Assembly: GCA_001939145.1 (NCBI GenBank)
Contig: LSRX01001132.1
Coordinates: 1-64,000 of the forward strand
Source of the DNA: Symbiodinium microadriaticum
Lineage: Eukaryota > Sar > Dinophyceae > Suessiales > Symbiodiniaceae
Direction of reading: 5' to 3'
Length of the DNA stretch: 64,000 nt
Part shown: positions 23,041 through 36,100 of the stretch, piece by piece
Numbering within the stretch: the stretch's first letter is position 1
Layout: each line of letters starts with the position of its first letter
Made by a program: the position numbers and the translations under genes
The notes under the pieces: model-generated
The model's database searches: none
What the model saw: only the letters and a program-made list of their open reading frames with translations
Told to the model about the DNA's origin: nothing

Positions 23041-26000
23041 ATGACGCGCACCTCTCAGGCAGCGTCCCGGAGCGGCTCCAAACATTCCCTGCCTGCCATG
23101 GGCAAAACCTTCTCGTCTGCCGGCGCCATCGCTCAGACCTCCAACGCCTTCACCGTGGGTGTGAGCCCCCTGTCTGTCTTCGGATGCACAGGAAGGCAGA
23201 AATAGCCAACCTTTGGAATCCTTGCCTTATTTCCGCTCAGTTTTCTAGCAGATCGACTGACTAAAGAGACCCGACAGGATTTGCTAGGTTGCTTCTCTCC
23301 GTGGTCGTCGCTGTGAGCTGCATCGAGGCATGCGCGATATCTCCTCCGTGGACAACTTTCGGGGTCGCAGCCTGGCACAGCCTGGCTCATGGTGTCAGAC
23401 CAGCATTCACCTCCAAACAAAGGTAGCTCGTCGCCTCCGCCAGCACGGCAGGAACCAGAGCAAGGCGCAGCTGCGTGACATTCGATGAGCCATTGCAGTT
23501 CCAAGAAGTGCAAACCGTTTAAGCGCTGACACTAAGTTAAAAATAGGAAGTGGGGGAGACGGCTGAAGGCTGACCCGGTTATATGTCGTCCTAGAGCGAG
23601 CATGGGCCCCACGTGTCCGAAGTGTGCTTATGGTGCTCAGGCGCTGGCTCAGTTGAACGAACAGTTTCCAAGCGCCCCAGCTGAAAAGCTGCAGTTTGGC
23701 GGATTTACGGCCGTACGGCCAGCGTGTTATGAAGGCGGTCTCTGGGTAGTGGTACGCGGCTGGGTATGCAGCAAGGTCGCAGCGTGCAACAGAGTTGGTC
23801 CACGAGCTGCGCGACATGGTCAATGAGGATGAGCGAAGGGAACGAGGCGCAGGGCATCGCAGGGCACAGGGCCAGGTTTTGTCACTGGGTACGCGGCCGC
23901 AGTCAGCCTGCGGAATCAGCCGCCAGGCCTTCGGTAGCATGGTTCCGTTGCCCCCAGGTGAGACGAAGAAATGGCTTGGGCAGGATGGGTCGCTGCCACA
24001 GAGCATCCGCCAGCTGGCCACTGGGCCTAAGCAAGCAGGTAATTGCATCTCACATCCCAGCTCTGGATGACATGTGCTGCATCGCCTCTTCGTCAATACT
24101 TCCTGCATTTTTCGAAGCACGCATTACAGAGTCGGTCTGAGGACTATTGGACGGCTCGTGACTCATTCACCCTCTACGACGTGAAGAGAACAGGCTTCCG
24201 TCAGTTGCTTCACGCTTTTGGCAGGGTTCAACATGGCAGCAGCTTTGCCATCGTGTGGACTTGAGCGAGTAACGAAGAGCTGTGCGGAGCATCGCGGCCG
24301 TTTGACCCAGTAGTCTCCCCCACCGCAGTATCCAGTCTCAGTGATCTTAGCGTTTGATCTCAGCGTCTCAGAGTGTAAGGAAACTACACTGCACTGCCAG
24401 GCCACCTGGACAAAAAGACCTTCTACAACCTTCTGAAAGGCCAGGTTGCCCTGGTATCGAAGCAAGCGTATGCAACACTGCACAGCAATCTCCGGAGCGC
24501 AGAGTCTGATCTGCAAATGTGTGAAGCTGGCAGGCATCAGCCGGCTGCAAGACAACATCAACGAGGAACTTAGTAACTCGTCCCTGCATTTCGTGCTTGG
24601 TACCCCGATGGTTGATTTCGATACGACGTGTCTCAGTGGATTCCGCGCAATATCGGGCGAAAGTCGCAGCTCAGATTTGCTTATCCCGAGGCGAAGCCAT
24701 CTTCGAGGCATCTGGGATTGAATGGCAGCCGATCCGTGCAGTTTGTTCGGTGCTTGGTCTGCGGACACGGCGGTTGTACAGATCAAGTCCGATTTCAGAA
24801 TGCACCCGTTGCTTGGGGTTGGGTTGGGACTCTGAGGAATCAGGGTGGGGTACAAGGTTTTGCCGGGCACATGGCTGTAAATTCATCTGAGCTACGCTGC
24901 ATCAGGAAATTGACATCAACAAGTCCGGCGGCATCGACGAAGATGAATTTCTCGGATGGGTCTTCCAGACGAACAATTTTCGTAGTTGGCTCAGTTGTCT
25001 GAGATGTGGGACGCAAGGCACCATACTGACAGATGTTCCGTAAATCTGAGCCCGGCCAGAAGAACGGGACTGATGTAGCACTGCTGGCTGCCTGATGCGA
25101 CAGCATTCTGCAGACGGACATGCATGACAAGGTCTAAACCACCTTCGAGAGAAGTTGGTGCAGCTGCCACAGGAGCAGGTGCAGCGGATTTTCCGAAAAA
25201 TAGTGCCTGAGCATGCACCGGAAACTGATGATGTCGTCCTGTCTAGCCCTACGTTGTTCGTGTCGTTGGCAGGGCAGATTAGGGTCCGGGTATCAAAGGG
25301 CCAGCCGGAAACTATCAAAATCTTCTTGGGAGAACATGGTGCTCTCTGCACTCAGGACAAGACGGGAGATGGAAATCTTGACAGGACAGAGTTTTGGCGT
25401 TTCATCGAAACCATTGGAGGACAGGGGTGGGAGCTTGCCGTCCATGTGTGTGTCTGTGTGCACGGCAGATCAAGCAACCTTGTCATCCAATGTTGACTGC
25501 TTGCGCGAAGCTTTGTTCGTCCATTCTCAACCCCAGTGGCCCTAGTGCCCCGTGCAGGAATCCCGCAAGAAGCGAGTCCCCTGCTCGCATTAAGGCGCCA
25601 GAGATTCTGCTGCCATTTGCAGGGACAGTGAGCAGACAGCATCATAGATTCTGCAAAGACTCTCCTTGTCGTTATTGCAGTCATGCCCACTGCTTGCATA
25701 GCCCCAGCCGATTCAGCTCGGGGCACAACGTCGACAAGGAGTGAGACCCTAGAATTGCTGAGTATGAGGATGGTTACAACGATGGTGAAGATGATGATGG
25801 TGGTGATGATGATGATGGTGCTTGCAATGGCGGGGGTGGTGGTGATGATGCTGTTGCTGGGGCTAGTGGTGTTTATGGCGCTTGTGATATTAATGATGAG
25901 GGCAATGATGGGGGTAATACGATTGGTTCATTGATGATGATGATGATGATGATGATTATGATTATGATCATGATGATGATCACTCTGGTGAAGAAGAAAA

Positions 26001-26343
26001 TGTTGATGACCGATGCACGAAGGCAGGGGCAACCCCATCAGGTGGAGGACGATACAAAGCTCTCCTGCTGACATTGACCCTGTGGGCTGAGGTGATGACC
26101 TGCATGCTGCTTGGTTGAGAACTTGCCTTTCGCCACAGTAGACAGTCTGTCATTGTGTTGTTTGGCAGGCGAAGTGTCCGAGGAGTGGGGATGGGACGTT
26201 TCACGCTCCTCTGTGATGCTTCTGGCTGACATCGGACCGAGGATTTCATTGATAGCGATGCCTCTGGCGACATCAATTATGACGAGTTCCTGAACTGGGC
26301 TCCTCGTCTTCAGCGGTCTCCTACTGGTCCCATGTTGTCATAG
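23041..26343 (+). CDS. EF-hand calcium-binding protein (multi-exon)
   Basis: A likely first exon starts at ATG 23041 with MTRTSQAASRSGSKHSLPAM, then GKTFSSAGAIAQTSNAFTV, ending near a GTGTGAG donor. Later pieces include ELVHELRDMVNEDERRER (about 23794) and WTARDSFTLYDVKRTGFRQL (about 24150, degenerate EF-hand). LDKKTFYNLLKGQVALVSKQ with AYATLHSNLRSAESDL follows at about 24407. Two canonical loops are DINKSGGIDEDE (24912-24947) and DKTGDGNLDRTE (25356-25391), the latter preceded by LPQEQVQRIFRKIVPEHAPE at about 25160. A third, DSDASGDINYDE (26251-26286), is followed by FLNWAPRLQRS and stop 26341. Positions 1, 3, 5 and 12 carry acidic or oxygen ligands in all three loops, so Ca2+ binding is likely. 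No enzyme domain is visible; a sensor or adaptor role is inference. Confidence 0.75.
25770..25985 (+). repeat. Degenerate GAT/ATG low-complexity tract
   Basis: Long runs of GATGATG and GGTGATG units with interruptions, including (GAT)n at about 25932-25980. It lies between the second and third strong EF-hand exons, so it is probably intronic. One frame would encode an Asp/Gly-rich acidic stretch (DGEDDDGGDDDDG), another a Met/Val-rich one; neither shows a motif. Confidence 0.8.
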
Positions 26344-26349
26344 CCCCAA

Positions 26350-28230
26350 AGGAGGGTCGCTACGGTGACTCTCAGGGAATCCCAAGTGGCCCTGGTCAGG
26401 TGCATCCCGACCGCGAGTTGAAGATGCTGGAGCAGAGAGGCATCAGATTCGCCGTGGGCTTCCGTCAAAGTGCATTTTGCGTCGCAACTAGAGAGCTAGA
26501 GCTGCTGGCCTGGAACACCCGAGTCGGTGCTTCAAGCCCAAAACATGCGAGGACATGCAGACCAGCAAGGCCGACTGCAGGGCAATTCTGGCCTCTTCTC
26601 AGTTGCTTTCAGGGGTCTCACAGATGATCACAACTATTCCATCTTGCTACTGACAGCGAGTTCGGTTTGAAACTTGTCATTGCTGTTCACCTTGGAGACT
26701 CGGCGAACAGGCGCTTCGCGAGCTGGACATTTGCGATGTACAGTAACATGCAGCACAAGCCAGCCTCTACTCTCTGCCTCAGACTATGTGAAACTTGCTG
26801 GCGACTACGTGGCACCCAGCAAGCCGCTGATGGAGACACGGCCCGGGAAGCCTGTGGCAACCTGGAAGCACAAAGCCAAGGCAGCAAGGGCGTCTCCGTC
26901 TCACACTTATCCAGGAGGCAAGTTGAGCCCTGCAGAGCCCAGCCCAGGTCTTGCAGTTCTGGGCTCCCCGCCAGCAGGATGCGGATGATGTCCCAAGTCC
27001 GTGGTATTTCAAAGCTGAGGTCGGGAGGGACTACGCATTCATGGCTGAGCGAATGAAGGTCATCATGAGCCAGGCCCAAGCATGCCAGGGCATAGAAGGG
27101 CCAGGGTAGCGTCACAGGGACCCGCTGGCTCCATTGTCCATTCGATGCTTTACGCTTGGCCACCCCTATTATAATCTCCGAAACCGAAGCTGGGGGTCGG
27201 TGGTCACCTGCACCTTATTCTGATCAGCACTAGTCGCAAAGGCCAACTTCGAAACTTCGGCTCAAGTATTGGCCATGGATCGCCATCAACTCGTTTTTCG
27301 CAGTTGGTGATGAAGAAAGCGCGCAGAAGCGCAGGAGGCGTTTGCGAGTGCGGGCGTGTCCTACATTGTCCTACCGTCACCGGTGTTCTGTTCTCTGAAG
27401 CTGCACGATGCCAACGCCGCGGAGCTGGGGTCCCCTTGCGAGGAAATGTGCACACAAATGGGTGTGTCGACCTCGTCTGTTGACATCCGCGACCAGCACA
27501 TGGCACTGGCCGGCGCAGAATGGAGCATCTCTAGATATGCGGTCGGCTGGACCGGGCAACCCGAGTCCAATGATAAGGAAGATGCTGCTCTGCACTCCGT
27601 CAAACAATGCCCGAAAGAAAGCGGAAATGTTCCACAACATTTGTGTGTCCCAGTGCGTCAGCACGGACCAGATTTGCTGCGTGGAACTGTGCGGAAGCAA
27701 GCGATCTCTAACGCTCAAGGTTCCGCCAGAACCAGGAGCACATCACATGTGATAACTTGGCAACTGCAAAATGCAGAGCTTGCGACTCTCAGGTCGGTCG
27801 TGTTCGCCAGCGTGTCGAGCTTCAGTTGTGCTCGGTAGCTTTGCACGATTTGGCAATCAGAGGAAGCTGCCGAGCTTGTTCCTTGTTCCTGTGACACATG
27901 AAAAATCGTAGGACCACAAGTCGCAAGCCCACCAAGTTTCCGGTGTGCTCAGGCAGCCCAGATTCCCGCATTGCACACCAACAACGCAGTCAAATCTGGC
28001 TGGATATTCCAAAAGCCACCCCTTTACACGGCAGTTCGTCAGAGTTTCACAGGTCGGACCAGCACTGTAACTGAGTTGTCGGGGGCACTCAGAAGGGGCG
28101 CGTAACCTCGCATGTTCGAGAGGCCAATGGCGGGAAAACCTGTGGCTTGAGCCTCGGCAGGTCTTCACCGACAACCAGGTGGAGTGGGAGTTCAAAACGG
28201 ATGAGCGTGACGGTCCCAGTGCACCGGGAT
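26350..28230 (+). CDS. Unrecognised multi-exon gene fragments
   Basis: Several + strand pieces look coding but cannot be joined with confidence. They are EGRYGDSQGIPSGPGQVHP then DRELKMLEQRGIRFAVG (about 26351-26465); YVKLAGDYVAPSKPLMETRP (about 26784); DADDVPSPWYFKAEVGRDYA then FMAERMKVIMSQAQ (about 26981-27085); ARKKAEMFHNICVSQCVSTD (about 27611); and EPRQVFTDNQVEWEFKTDER (about 28147). No family is recognised. The first piece starts only a few bases after the EF-hand stop at 26343 and could belong to the same gene if that stop lies in an intron. Confidence 0.35.
27222..27591 (+). repeat. Dispersed repeat, left copy
   Basis: Two blocks, 27222-27290 and about 27491-27591, match in the same order and strand to 45894-45962 and about 45988-46099. 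Identical words include TATTGGCCATGGATCGC versus CATTGGCCATGGATCGC, and GGCGCAGAATGGAGCATCTC. The spacer is about 200 bp here but only about 25 bp in the other copy. In the frame AKANFETSAQVLAMDR versus AKATFATWAQALAMDR the differences are mostly amino-acid changing, so this does not look like a conserved exon. Confidence 0.75.
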
Positions 28231-31200
28231 GACTTGGGCTGAGAGTTGGCCGCTGTTGCTGTTCTGAGGCATCAAGGGCACGTGCTCTCGGGTCGTTGCC
28301 AAAGCCCGGGTTTCAGACTGCCCGGAACTCGAGTTTGCAGCCTCACAGCACGGCAGTCGCAGGTCGGTCGCGGGATCGAGCTCTGGAATCGTGACAGAAT
28401 GCGACTTGCCACGTCAAGACACGCTTCGTCTCTGTCATATTTTCCTTTTGTGCTTGTAGCTCTTCGTTGCAGTGGCCATCCGACCCACGAAGAACTTAGG
28501 ATGGCATATCGTGAAGATCCCTTCCTCGATCAGTCAGGACTGCGCGGGCGAAACGTGACAACCAGCATGCCATCTGCTCGCACCTGTTGAGCCCGAAAGG
28601 AACGAAGGCACGACAGTGGTTGACCGAGGTGTCGCTAGGGTGGCACTTGGAGTGAAATCGGGCTACGAATGGGTAATTATGTCCTGACCTGTACACAGCA
28701 TTTTTTGTGACAGGGTGTTGCGGTTCACTAGTTCATGCACTGGTTGTTTCTTGACTGGCTCACTTCGTGGATTTCCGCCCCTTGTGTAGTTTGATGTATG
28801 ATTTGCTATGCGGCGTGAACAGATGTCATCAACTTGTCGACTTTATGGCGTGGTGTGTCATCTCAGACATAAAGTGTTCTGTGCAGAAGTCACAAATCAT
28901 TGCAGAAAGCTGAGTATCCTGGCTGTGGGGTAAGTGCAGGGATGTGTCATGAGCTCAGGCTGAGAAGCTGCCTGCCGGACGTTGAGAGCGCCGCGAACTT
29001 GCATCGTGCCAGGCAGCTACGTAAACATAGGCGAGAGGATCGACAAGGATCTAAAGATCCTCGTGGTAGGTCGAAGGACAGAGCGTCCTCGAAGCACAGG
29101 ATGCCGTCGAATGGCCGGATGACCTCCAAAACATGAAGGTCGTCTTTTCCCGGCTCTTCCGATGTTGCTGTACAAATTGCACAGGGGGCCTAAGGACCTT
29201 TTTGTGCGCGTGAGATTTCTGAACTCATCCTTGCCGTCCAAGCGTCATCCACCACCATCCGATGCAAGAACTTGGTGGTTTCAGGGCTTCCAGAATGCAG
29301 CCAGCTTAGCGCCTCTCTACTGTTGTTCCGTACGTGGTGCCTGGGTCCTTGCCTCTCTTATTATGAGGCTCTGCACGTGTCGACGCTTAGCGCCGCAGCG
29401 AGTGCTGCAGATGCCAGGAACTGTTCGAGCTGCTAGCAGGCTTACACTTGAAAGCAGACCCCACCTGGTAGGTCTGACTGCCCAAGCTAGAAGCTCAGGC
29501 AGGCACAGGATTGAACATCGAGAGAGGGACCTGAGAATTGGGATTCCTTTCTGGTGCTATGGCCAAGACCGAAGCCATTGCTAATTGGCAGGCGAGAGTC
29601 TTGTGAGTTTGCAAAGGATCAGTAGCAGAGCTTGCAGCGCCGCTGCCCACCTCTGGATGAAGCGGTTTCAGGTCCTGCTTCATGGACGGGGCGATCGTTG
29701 CACGGAGATCCGGAGCCAGACATTCAGATCCCTTCAATTGCAGACGCTTTCTGTAGAGAAGCAAGGCAATGTCTGACTCCTTGACCGGACGCCTTAGGAT
29801 GTAGGCCTAGGATTCGGCGTCTCGCAGCTAAGGCTGCTCGTTCGCAAACCCTCCGAGCCTAAAGGGATGTGGAGGGAATGCCAGCTTAGATTGCAGAGCG
29901 CGGGCACCGCTTTCATGAGTGTGCGATGCTTTAAAGTGATTGCAAAATAAGGTTGCTTCTCATGTTGCAACAGACTCAAACAAAGCTGAGTTTCAGCGTA
30001 CACCTACATCACATCTCTGTTATGGTGAGGAAACAAAGCTGGGCGCACAACAGGGCAGAAACCGGCCGGCACTAGAAATGCCGCTCCTGCTTCTGCCTAA
30101 TCCTTCGCTTGCGTCGATCATTCAGCATCTCGCCGAAGTCATCATCAATTGCCTTGTCGCATTGTTGTGTCTCTCGGCAGCGTTCCAGTTTTGGCGTTAT
30201 CGTTGTCGTAGGTAGGCATCATGCCACTATGGACAAATTGGGATGTATTGCGATCATCTCCGTTTTGACAAGAGCATAAGCATCTGTCTTTTAGTGTCGA
30301 CCCTGCCTAGTGTCATCCTCAGATCCTCGTGGTTTTTTCCAATGCTCCCAGAACGATACCGTCCAAAATAATCTGAATCTGGTCTTCAAGCTGTAGGTAG
30401 CTGGTTGACTGTGTTTCCTACCACAGCGACGAAACTCAAACTGAAAGCGTTGATGGTTCAGGAAGGGAGATGTTCAGTGGTCTGCAGGCCTTCGCCGGTT
30501 GCCCGTGATTTGGTGCGGCGCCTCCTGCGACCGAAGAGGCCTTAAGAAAGCCCTGCACTTGGGATTTTCTGTCCCTCGTCATCCTCAGACGCATCAGTGG
30601 ATCACCCGATCACCCATCCTACGACTGCCTTTCGTAGCTGATCAACCTGTTAATTGTTGCAGCGTATGTTCCGGTGCTGCACACACTCCTATGCTTCACA
30701 GGACCTTGCGACCCGAAGCCGAAGAAGCTCTCAAGCAGCGGCCCCGGTGACTCTGCTAGAGCTGGACAAGGTTTGTGGCCAGGCTGGAAGATCAGCGGGT
30801 TCTTCTTCGATAAAACTTCGAGTGTTACGCTAAATTGGTCTTAAGCACTGAAGCACTATTCTGTTATCGTTAGTACATTCGGCAACAACAGCAAGGCATC
30901 CCTGGTTCAGGGCCCCTCTCCTGGAGCCTGGCGACCAGCGCGAGGAGCTGCTTCCAGCATGGGTCATGTTGAGCATGTGTGGTCTGGCTGCGGTTAAAGG
31001 TGAAAGATTTTAGCAAGCGCAGTCACCAGAGTGCCAGTACTAACTAGGACCTGGGAGTGACAAACAATCAGCCTAGAATATGGCAGCTAAAGACTCTTTG
31101 CCCACTGAAGCTGGACATCTGCCGCTCAGAGGGTGAACTTGTGAGGATGATGTTGCCGATCCCTTGCTCCAGTGGGCCGATTTCGAGGTCGAGGAGTGTG

Positions 31201-31320
31201 CTCGGAATTCGCAGGCAGTGAGCATGACGAGAGCAGGACGGATTTGCCGCCATCTCCCGGGAGTTCCACAGGAAAGCCCAGGCGACCCTTTGCCGGACGG
31301 TCTAAGGCTGTTGATCCTGT
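28231..31320. other. Stretch with only weak exon-like pieces
   Basis: Possible pieces on the + strand are PTHEELRMAYREDPFLDQSG (about 28482) and HRARQLRKHRREDRQGSKD (about 29003, highly basic). Neither has a family match that I recognise, and surrounding frames are short on both strands. Confidence 0.3.
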
Positions 31321-31329
31321 GCGGCCGTT

Positions 31330-31640
31330 TAAACTTCTCACGATGGTGATGATCACGACGATGATGACGCTGATGGTGACGCAGGCGATCACAGTGACAA
31401 AGGACCATGCTGATGTTGATCTTGCTTTGTGAGAGGGTGAAGCTGCTTGCTGCGCCTGTTCTTGGCGTGCTGTTGGGTTATTACTGATGATGTGGTTGTT
31501 GCTGATGAGGATGAATAAAATCATGGCAGCAGGGGTGCTGCTATCGATCATTATAGTGATGATGCCGTTATCCTGTTCAGTGACAGCAGCATCGTCATCA
31601 GCAGCAACGAAGTCGCCGTAGTCTTGGGATGCTTTCGTGC
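31330..31640 (+). repeat. Degenerate GATGATG/CAGCAG low-complexity tract
   Basis: Imperfect runs of GATGATGA, GCTGATG and ATCATCA words, similar in character to the tract at 25770-25985. The 174-codon minus-strand ORF covering it (HHHREKF and IIVVIITIV stretches) is a by-product of the repeat. Confidence 0.65.
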
Positions 31641-31740
31641 TTGTCTTCATTCGGGCATCGCTAGCGACTAACTATCTTAGCTACCTGCTTGAGCTTCATC
31701 TTCTGCCTTTTCAACCAGATTTAGTTTTATCTGCTCTCAG

Positions 31741-32080
31741 TGGACCTTCGCCCGAGAGACGCTCCAGGAGATGGTGGAGGCAGTGGGAGAGATCCAGGAC
31801 TGATCCGAACATGCCGTGCTCGGCCGCGGCCGTCGCATGCAGTGGATGGCTTCGCCAGATTGGCATCGACCTTCCCGAGCCTCACATCCAGCTGGACCTG
31901 CAGGACGACAGGCGGGGACGTATGAAGGCTGCACACTGGAAGTGTAGCATTGGACGGATGCTGCGCATATGCATGGGCTCTGCAACGTCAAGCCGAAGCT
32001 CAGGATGCGGAAGTGTGTCGTATGTGCCGGACCCGGGCCGTTGCTTGCACCTGTATTGCACCGGCACCTTTGTGCTTGCA
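31741..32080 (+). CDS. Hypothetical exons
   Basis: After TCTGCTCTCAG an exon reads WTFARETLQEMVEAVGEIQ and ends before GACTGATCC, a possible GA donor. About 31835-31960 reads GWLRQIGIDLPEPHIQLDL and QDDRRGRMKAAHW. About 31963-32055 reads YAWALQRQAEAQDAEVCRMC. These are charged, helix-prone and unlike random sequence, but I recognise no family and cannot set the remaining junctions. Confidence 0.35.
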
Positions 32081-32084
32081 AATG

Positions 32085-33155
32085 TGTTTATTCGTTCGGC
32101 GATCACTCGCCGTTATTTGCAACAGTCAAGGGTTTTGTGGTCCTGAACATAGACTCGCGATGTTACGTTTGGCAGCATTTCTTGCAACATGCAGTGTACA
32201 TCCTGCCGCTGTTTTGTTTGATGATTTGAAGCTCCGAAGATCTCCGAAAGGGGTGGACGTCTTCGTTTGCTGCGGCATGCATCTCAAGCCTCAAAGTCGC
32301 TAACGGGCTTGGGCTGGGGTCTGAAGCTGTAGAATTGTAGAAGGAGTTGAAGCGCTCAGACTTTGCGACAGTAATCAGTTGGACAACGAGATGGGCTTCA
32401 TTTAGAATGTTTGATTGACAAGTAGCAGGAGACAGGCAACAGTAGAGTTTCGTTTGAAGAGCTGTCCAGTCATGCACCAGAATCGCTGGCGATGTGTCTT
32501 TTAGTTAAAGTTTAGGGCTGGCTGTCAGTTAAACTTTTGCGCCCCACCTCTCAACTACTCCTTTATCAGGCTTGAAGCCTGAGGCATCGACATAGTGACA
32601 TAGTCCAAACAAGCCATCTGAGCAACGGCTTGGAACCACGGGGACCCTCCAGTGCTGAGTTGTTCGTCTGCTTGTGCAGTTGCCCAGGCTACCAGAGTTC
32701 CGGCCACTTCGGCTTCTATTGTGCGATGCTTAAACGCGTGGAGAGTCTCCTCCAGTGACAGCTGTGTCTGAGATCCAAGAGACTGGGGGAATCACCGAAC
32801 CTAGGGTGAGCGCATGACCCGAGTCAGGATCGCTGTTACACAGGGGGCACGAGAAGGGTTCAACCGGAGAGCAAAGATCCTGAAACTGGTGGGAAGCGAA
32901 ACTCTTGCCCCCACTAGCAGAGCAGAGGCGACCAGTGCTATCACAGCGTGTGTATCGGCTGTTTGGTGAAGCTGCCAAAGCCCGGCGCCCGGGACATCTG
33001 TCGGAGTGTTGAAATTCCTTCCCGCTGCTGTTCTGAGCTGTGTCTCCATGTGAACTTGCGTGAGAACACCGGGCTCAATTTACACCATATTTAGCTTTCA
33101 ACAAACTGTGGTCGCTGCGATTCGCGGACTGTGACTGTGCTAGCGTTTTTGACAG
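32085..33155. other. Stretch without a supported gene
   Basis: No domain, repeat or convincing exon seen on either strand. Confidence 0.35.
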
Positions 33156-33162
33156 GTAATGT

Positions 33163-36100
33163 CCGCTGAGGCCGGAGTGCCCGCACTGCCGCAAGCCAGC
33201 CTCCGACGTGGCAGCCGCGCAGCACCTTGCCAAAGTCGCCGAGAACTTTGATGCCAAGGTGCGGGGTGGCGCAGGGTGACCTTGCAGCTCGGATGTTCAT
33301 CCGACTGGGTCCACTGAAGTCATGGGGCCTCGACTCCGCACTGCTTTCCAGAGTGCAGCAGTGCTCCTGGTTTTTGTTGGGCTAGGAAGGACTTTGATGC
33401 TTCCGAAATGTTTTGGTGCTGATGTTGTCCCAAGTTGCTTCTGCCAGGCTGCTCTGCAAGTCGCCATTCAGGCTGGGCCGTCACGGCCTTCTGCAAGTGG
33501 ATTTGGGAGAGGGCAGGTTTGATCGGATTCGGTCCCGAGATAGTCCCGATCTGCTGTGACAGTATAGAGGGTGACATTTCCGAAATTTTCCGAACACCGA
33601 TCCGCAGCATTTTGTGCCACTGCAGCACTGCAGCATATCCCCCGCTTCCCAATCTGCACACTCTGAGGCCCGGCTTTGCCCTTGGCATGTGTGTTCATGG
33701 TGATGAAGAGCATGAGAGTAGCACGAACGCTATGCCTTGCAGAGAACATGTTCAGAGACTGAGAGAGAGGCATCCTTTTGGGTCTTTCGTTGCGCCACGG
33801 ACAGGGAGGGAGAACCTATAGGATTGTAGCCTTGTAGTGTACTGCTCGGACTAGCGGCCTCATCCGGGCCGAGGTCATGTCTGGATCCGCTGCAGCACCC
33901 GAGGCCCCTTTTGGTCATGTTCAGCACAGGCTGTGCTGCCTTTGTGAAGCTATCGCTCAGGCCAAGGCAGCTCCCCGCCCGGTCGCTGTCGCCAAGAAGG
34001 CGCGCTGCCACAGAGAGCCAAGACCACAAAAGAACATCGAAGCGAAAATGTATCATCACGAGAGCTACGATGCGGTTTAATGTCGTGACTGACATCAATC
34101 ATGAAGCCGGGTATCTCCGTAGTCGTACAGCGCCTCACGTCTTTATGCCACGCAGCAAATAATTACTGTACCAACTATGTAGCAGCTTAATTTGGCATCT
34201 CGCATGCTGAGTTGCTATAGATACCACACAGTATAAATGCTCACACAACAAGCATACCGCACTCTCTGGGCACACGATGTGTTTTGGATGAGCACTCCAA
34301 ACCAGAAGGGGTTCTTTGCAGCCCGAGCTTTTCAGGAAGAGTACATATGATGGCCAGGCATTCGAGAAGAACGTAGGGAGCGGGGTCGGCCGCAGTATTT
34401 TCTGTTAATTTCGACCCCAGCGCCAGCATGAGCCGCTCGGCACCCAGACTTCCTGGCGCTTGTGGGAGGCCATGGCCGTCCCCGGCCCTGCTGCCACTGC
34501 CAAGGTCACCCTCCGATCAGGAAGCAATTTTGCGATCCGTGCTGTGCACGTTCTATCTTATGCTGCCTTGCGAAGCTTTACTACAATTTACTCCACTTCG
34601 AGTCCTGCGCAACTGCGACCTGCTTTCAACGACCCTGCACTGAACCAGCAATACTTAGACTTCCAGTGCAGCAGGACGTACAGTGAGTACAGGACGAGTG
34701 CATGCAGGTTTCGGTTCTGGACGGTTGGTGGGATCGGCCCAGCTCTCAAATCGATGCCAGGCCGCATCATCCACTACATCCACGCCCTCTGCGCCTCCAA
34801 CCTCCGCGGCTGCGATTGTTCAGGAGCTTCCAGCTTGACATGCTCCATGTGACAGGATGGCCTAAAGCTTCAGGTTGAAAGGCGACAGCTTGAGTCGCGC
34901 ACCAGCAGTCAAGTCTCGATTTCGCTTTAGTTTGCCGGTAATTAGCCTAATTAGCCATCCCTGTAATATTGTCTGTCCTGCATGAGGAGGGAAAGAAGCC
35001 GATGTCTGCTGCCGATCGCGTGGGTGCCACTGGATCCGCGCTGAACCGAGGCCAGGTAAAATTAATGTCAAGCAGTGAAGCAGTCCTTCTTTCGACTGCT
35101 TGAACTCTTACCAAGACTACCGTGGTTCGTTTGTTCGATGCCATGAATGAGTCTTGACTCTTGATCGTGTGCCGGTATTGGCTTTATCGGCGCCGCCAGG
35201 TGTGGGCGCGAAGGCTGAAGCGGCCGGGGGGGCCTCGGGCGCGCCTAAGGCAAAGGCGCGTCGGGGGACTTGAGGGTTCGATCGTCTGTATTATGGGTAG
35301 CTGAAATTTGTTGGAGGGCATATTTCAGCAGAAGCGTGTCTGTCCATCTCTGTCTCTGTGTTGTGTGTGTGTGTGTGCGATCTTGCTTGGCATCACTTTT
35401 GCTGTTGTGTTCTTGTAGGTTGCTGCATCGGTAGCGCAGGCGCGTAGGGAAGGTCTTTGGGCATCCGATCTCCAGGCCAAAGCAATGGGCGCCATGGGCT
35501 CCGGGGGTGCCGTGCCCATGCGCTACATGGCCGGTGGTGCCGGGGCCGGCACAGCCGGAGCTGCATCAACTCCAGGCCAGCCTGCACCTCGCACAGCCCG
35601 GAGCCCAACATTTCGCGAGCCGGAAGAGATCAGTAGCGACATGCAATCAGAGTTTGAAGCCAGCCCTTAACTTTGTGCTTGCAGCTCGCCCTTCAGCCTT
35701 TTCCATCAGGTTTTACCTTTACCTGCGAACCAGCGAAGTTTGGATACTGTACTATTTTATATATTTCGGATGTGATGGTCCATCGTTGGTGATTTCGTGC
35801 ATTGCCCCATCTCAGTTGTTCGAAGATCAACATGAGTAGATGCAGATTGGATGAACATGCTTATGGATTGCGAAACTGAAAGCTCTTGCTTCAAAGCGCT
35901 GCCGTTCCTCGTTTCCTGGTTTGTTCGTCCCAGAGAGCTTGAAAACCTCCCTTGTCGTCGGGGGCTATAGCATGTCCTGGCGATAGCACTACATGTCCAA
36001 TCTTCCTCCTTGACTTCCCCATCAAAGCTGAGGTCCTGAATATCGTGAGCGGCAAACCGATGCCCGCATCACAGCCTGGTACAGTTGCCACGAGCTCCGT

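Noticed and set aside
23407..24120. 237-codon minus-strand ORF
   Set aside because: It overlaps + strand EF-hand gene exons (for example ELVHELRDMVNEDE) and its translation is Ser/Arg/Cys-rich without motifs; likely a shadow frame.
31126..31650. 174-codon minus-strand ORF
   Set aside because: It covers degenerate GATGATG low-complexity DNA and contains repeat-derived His and Ile/Val runs.
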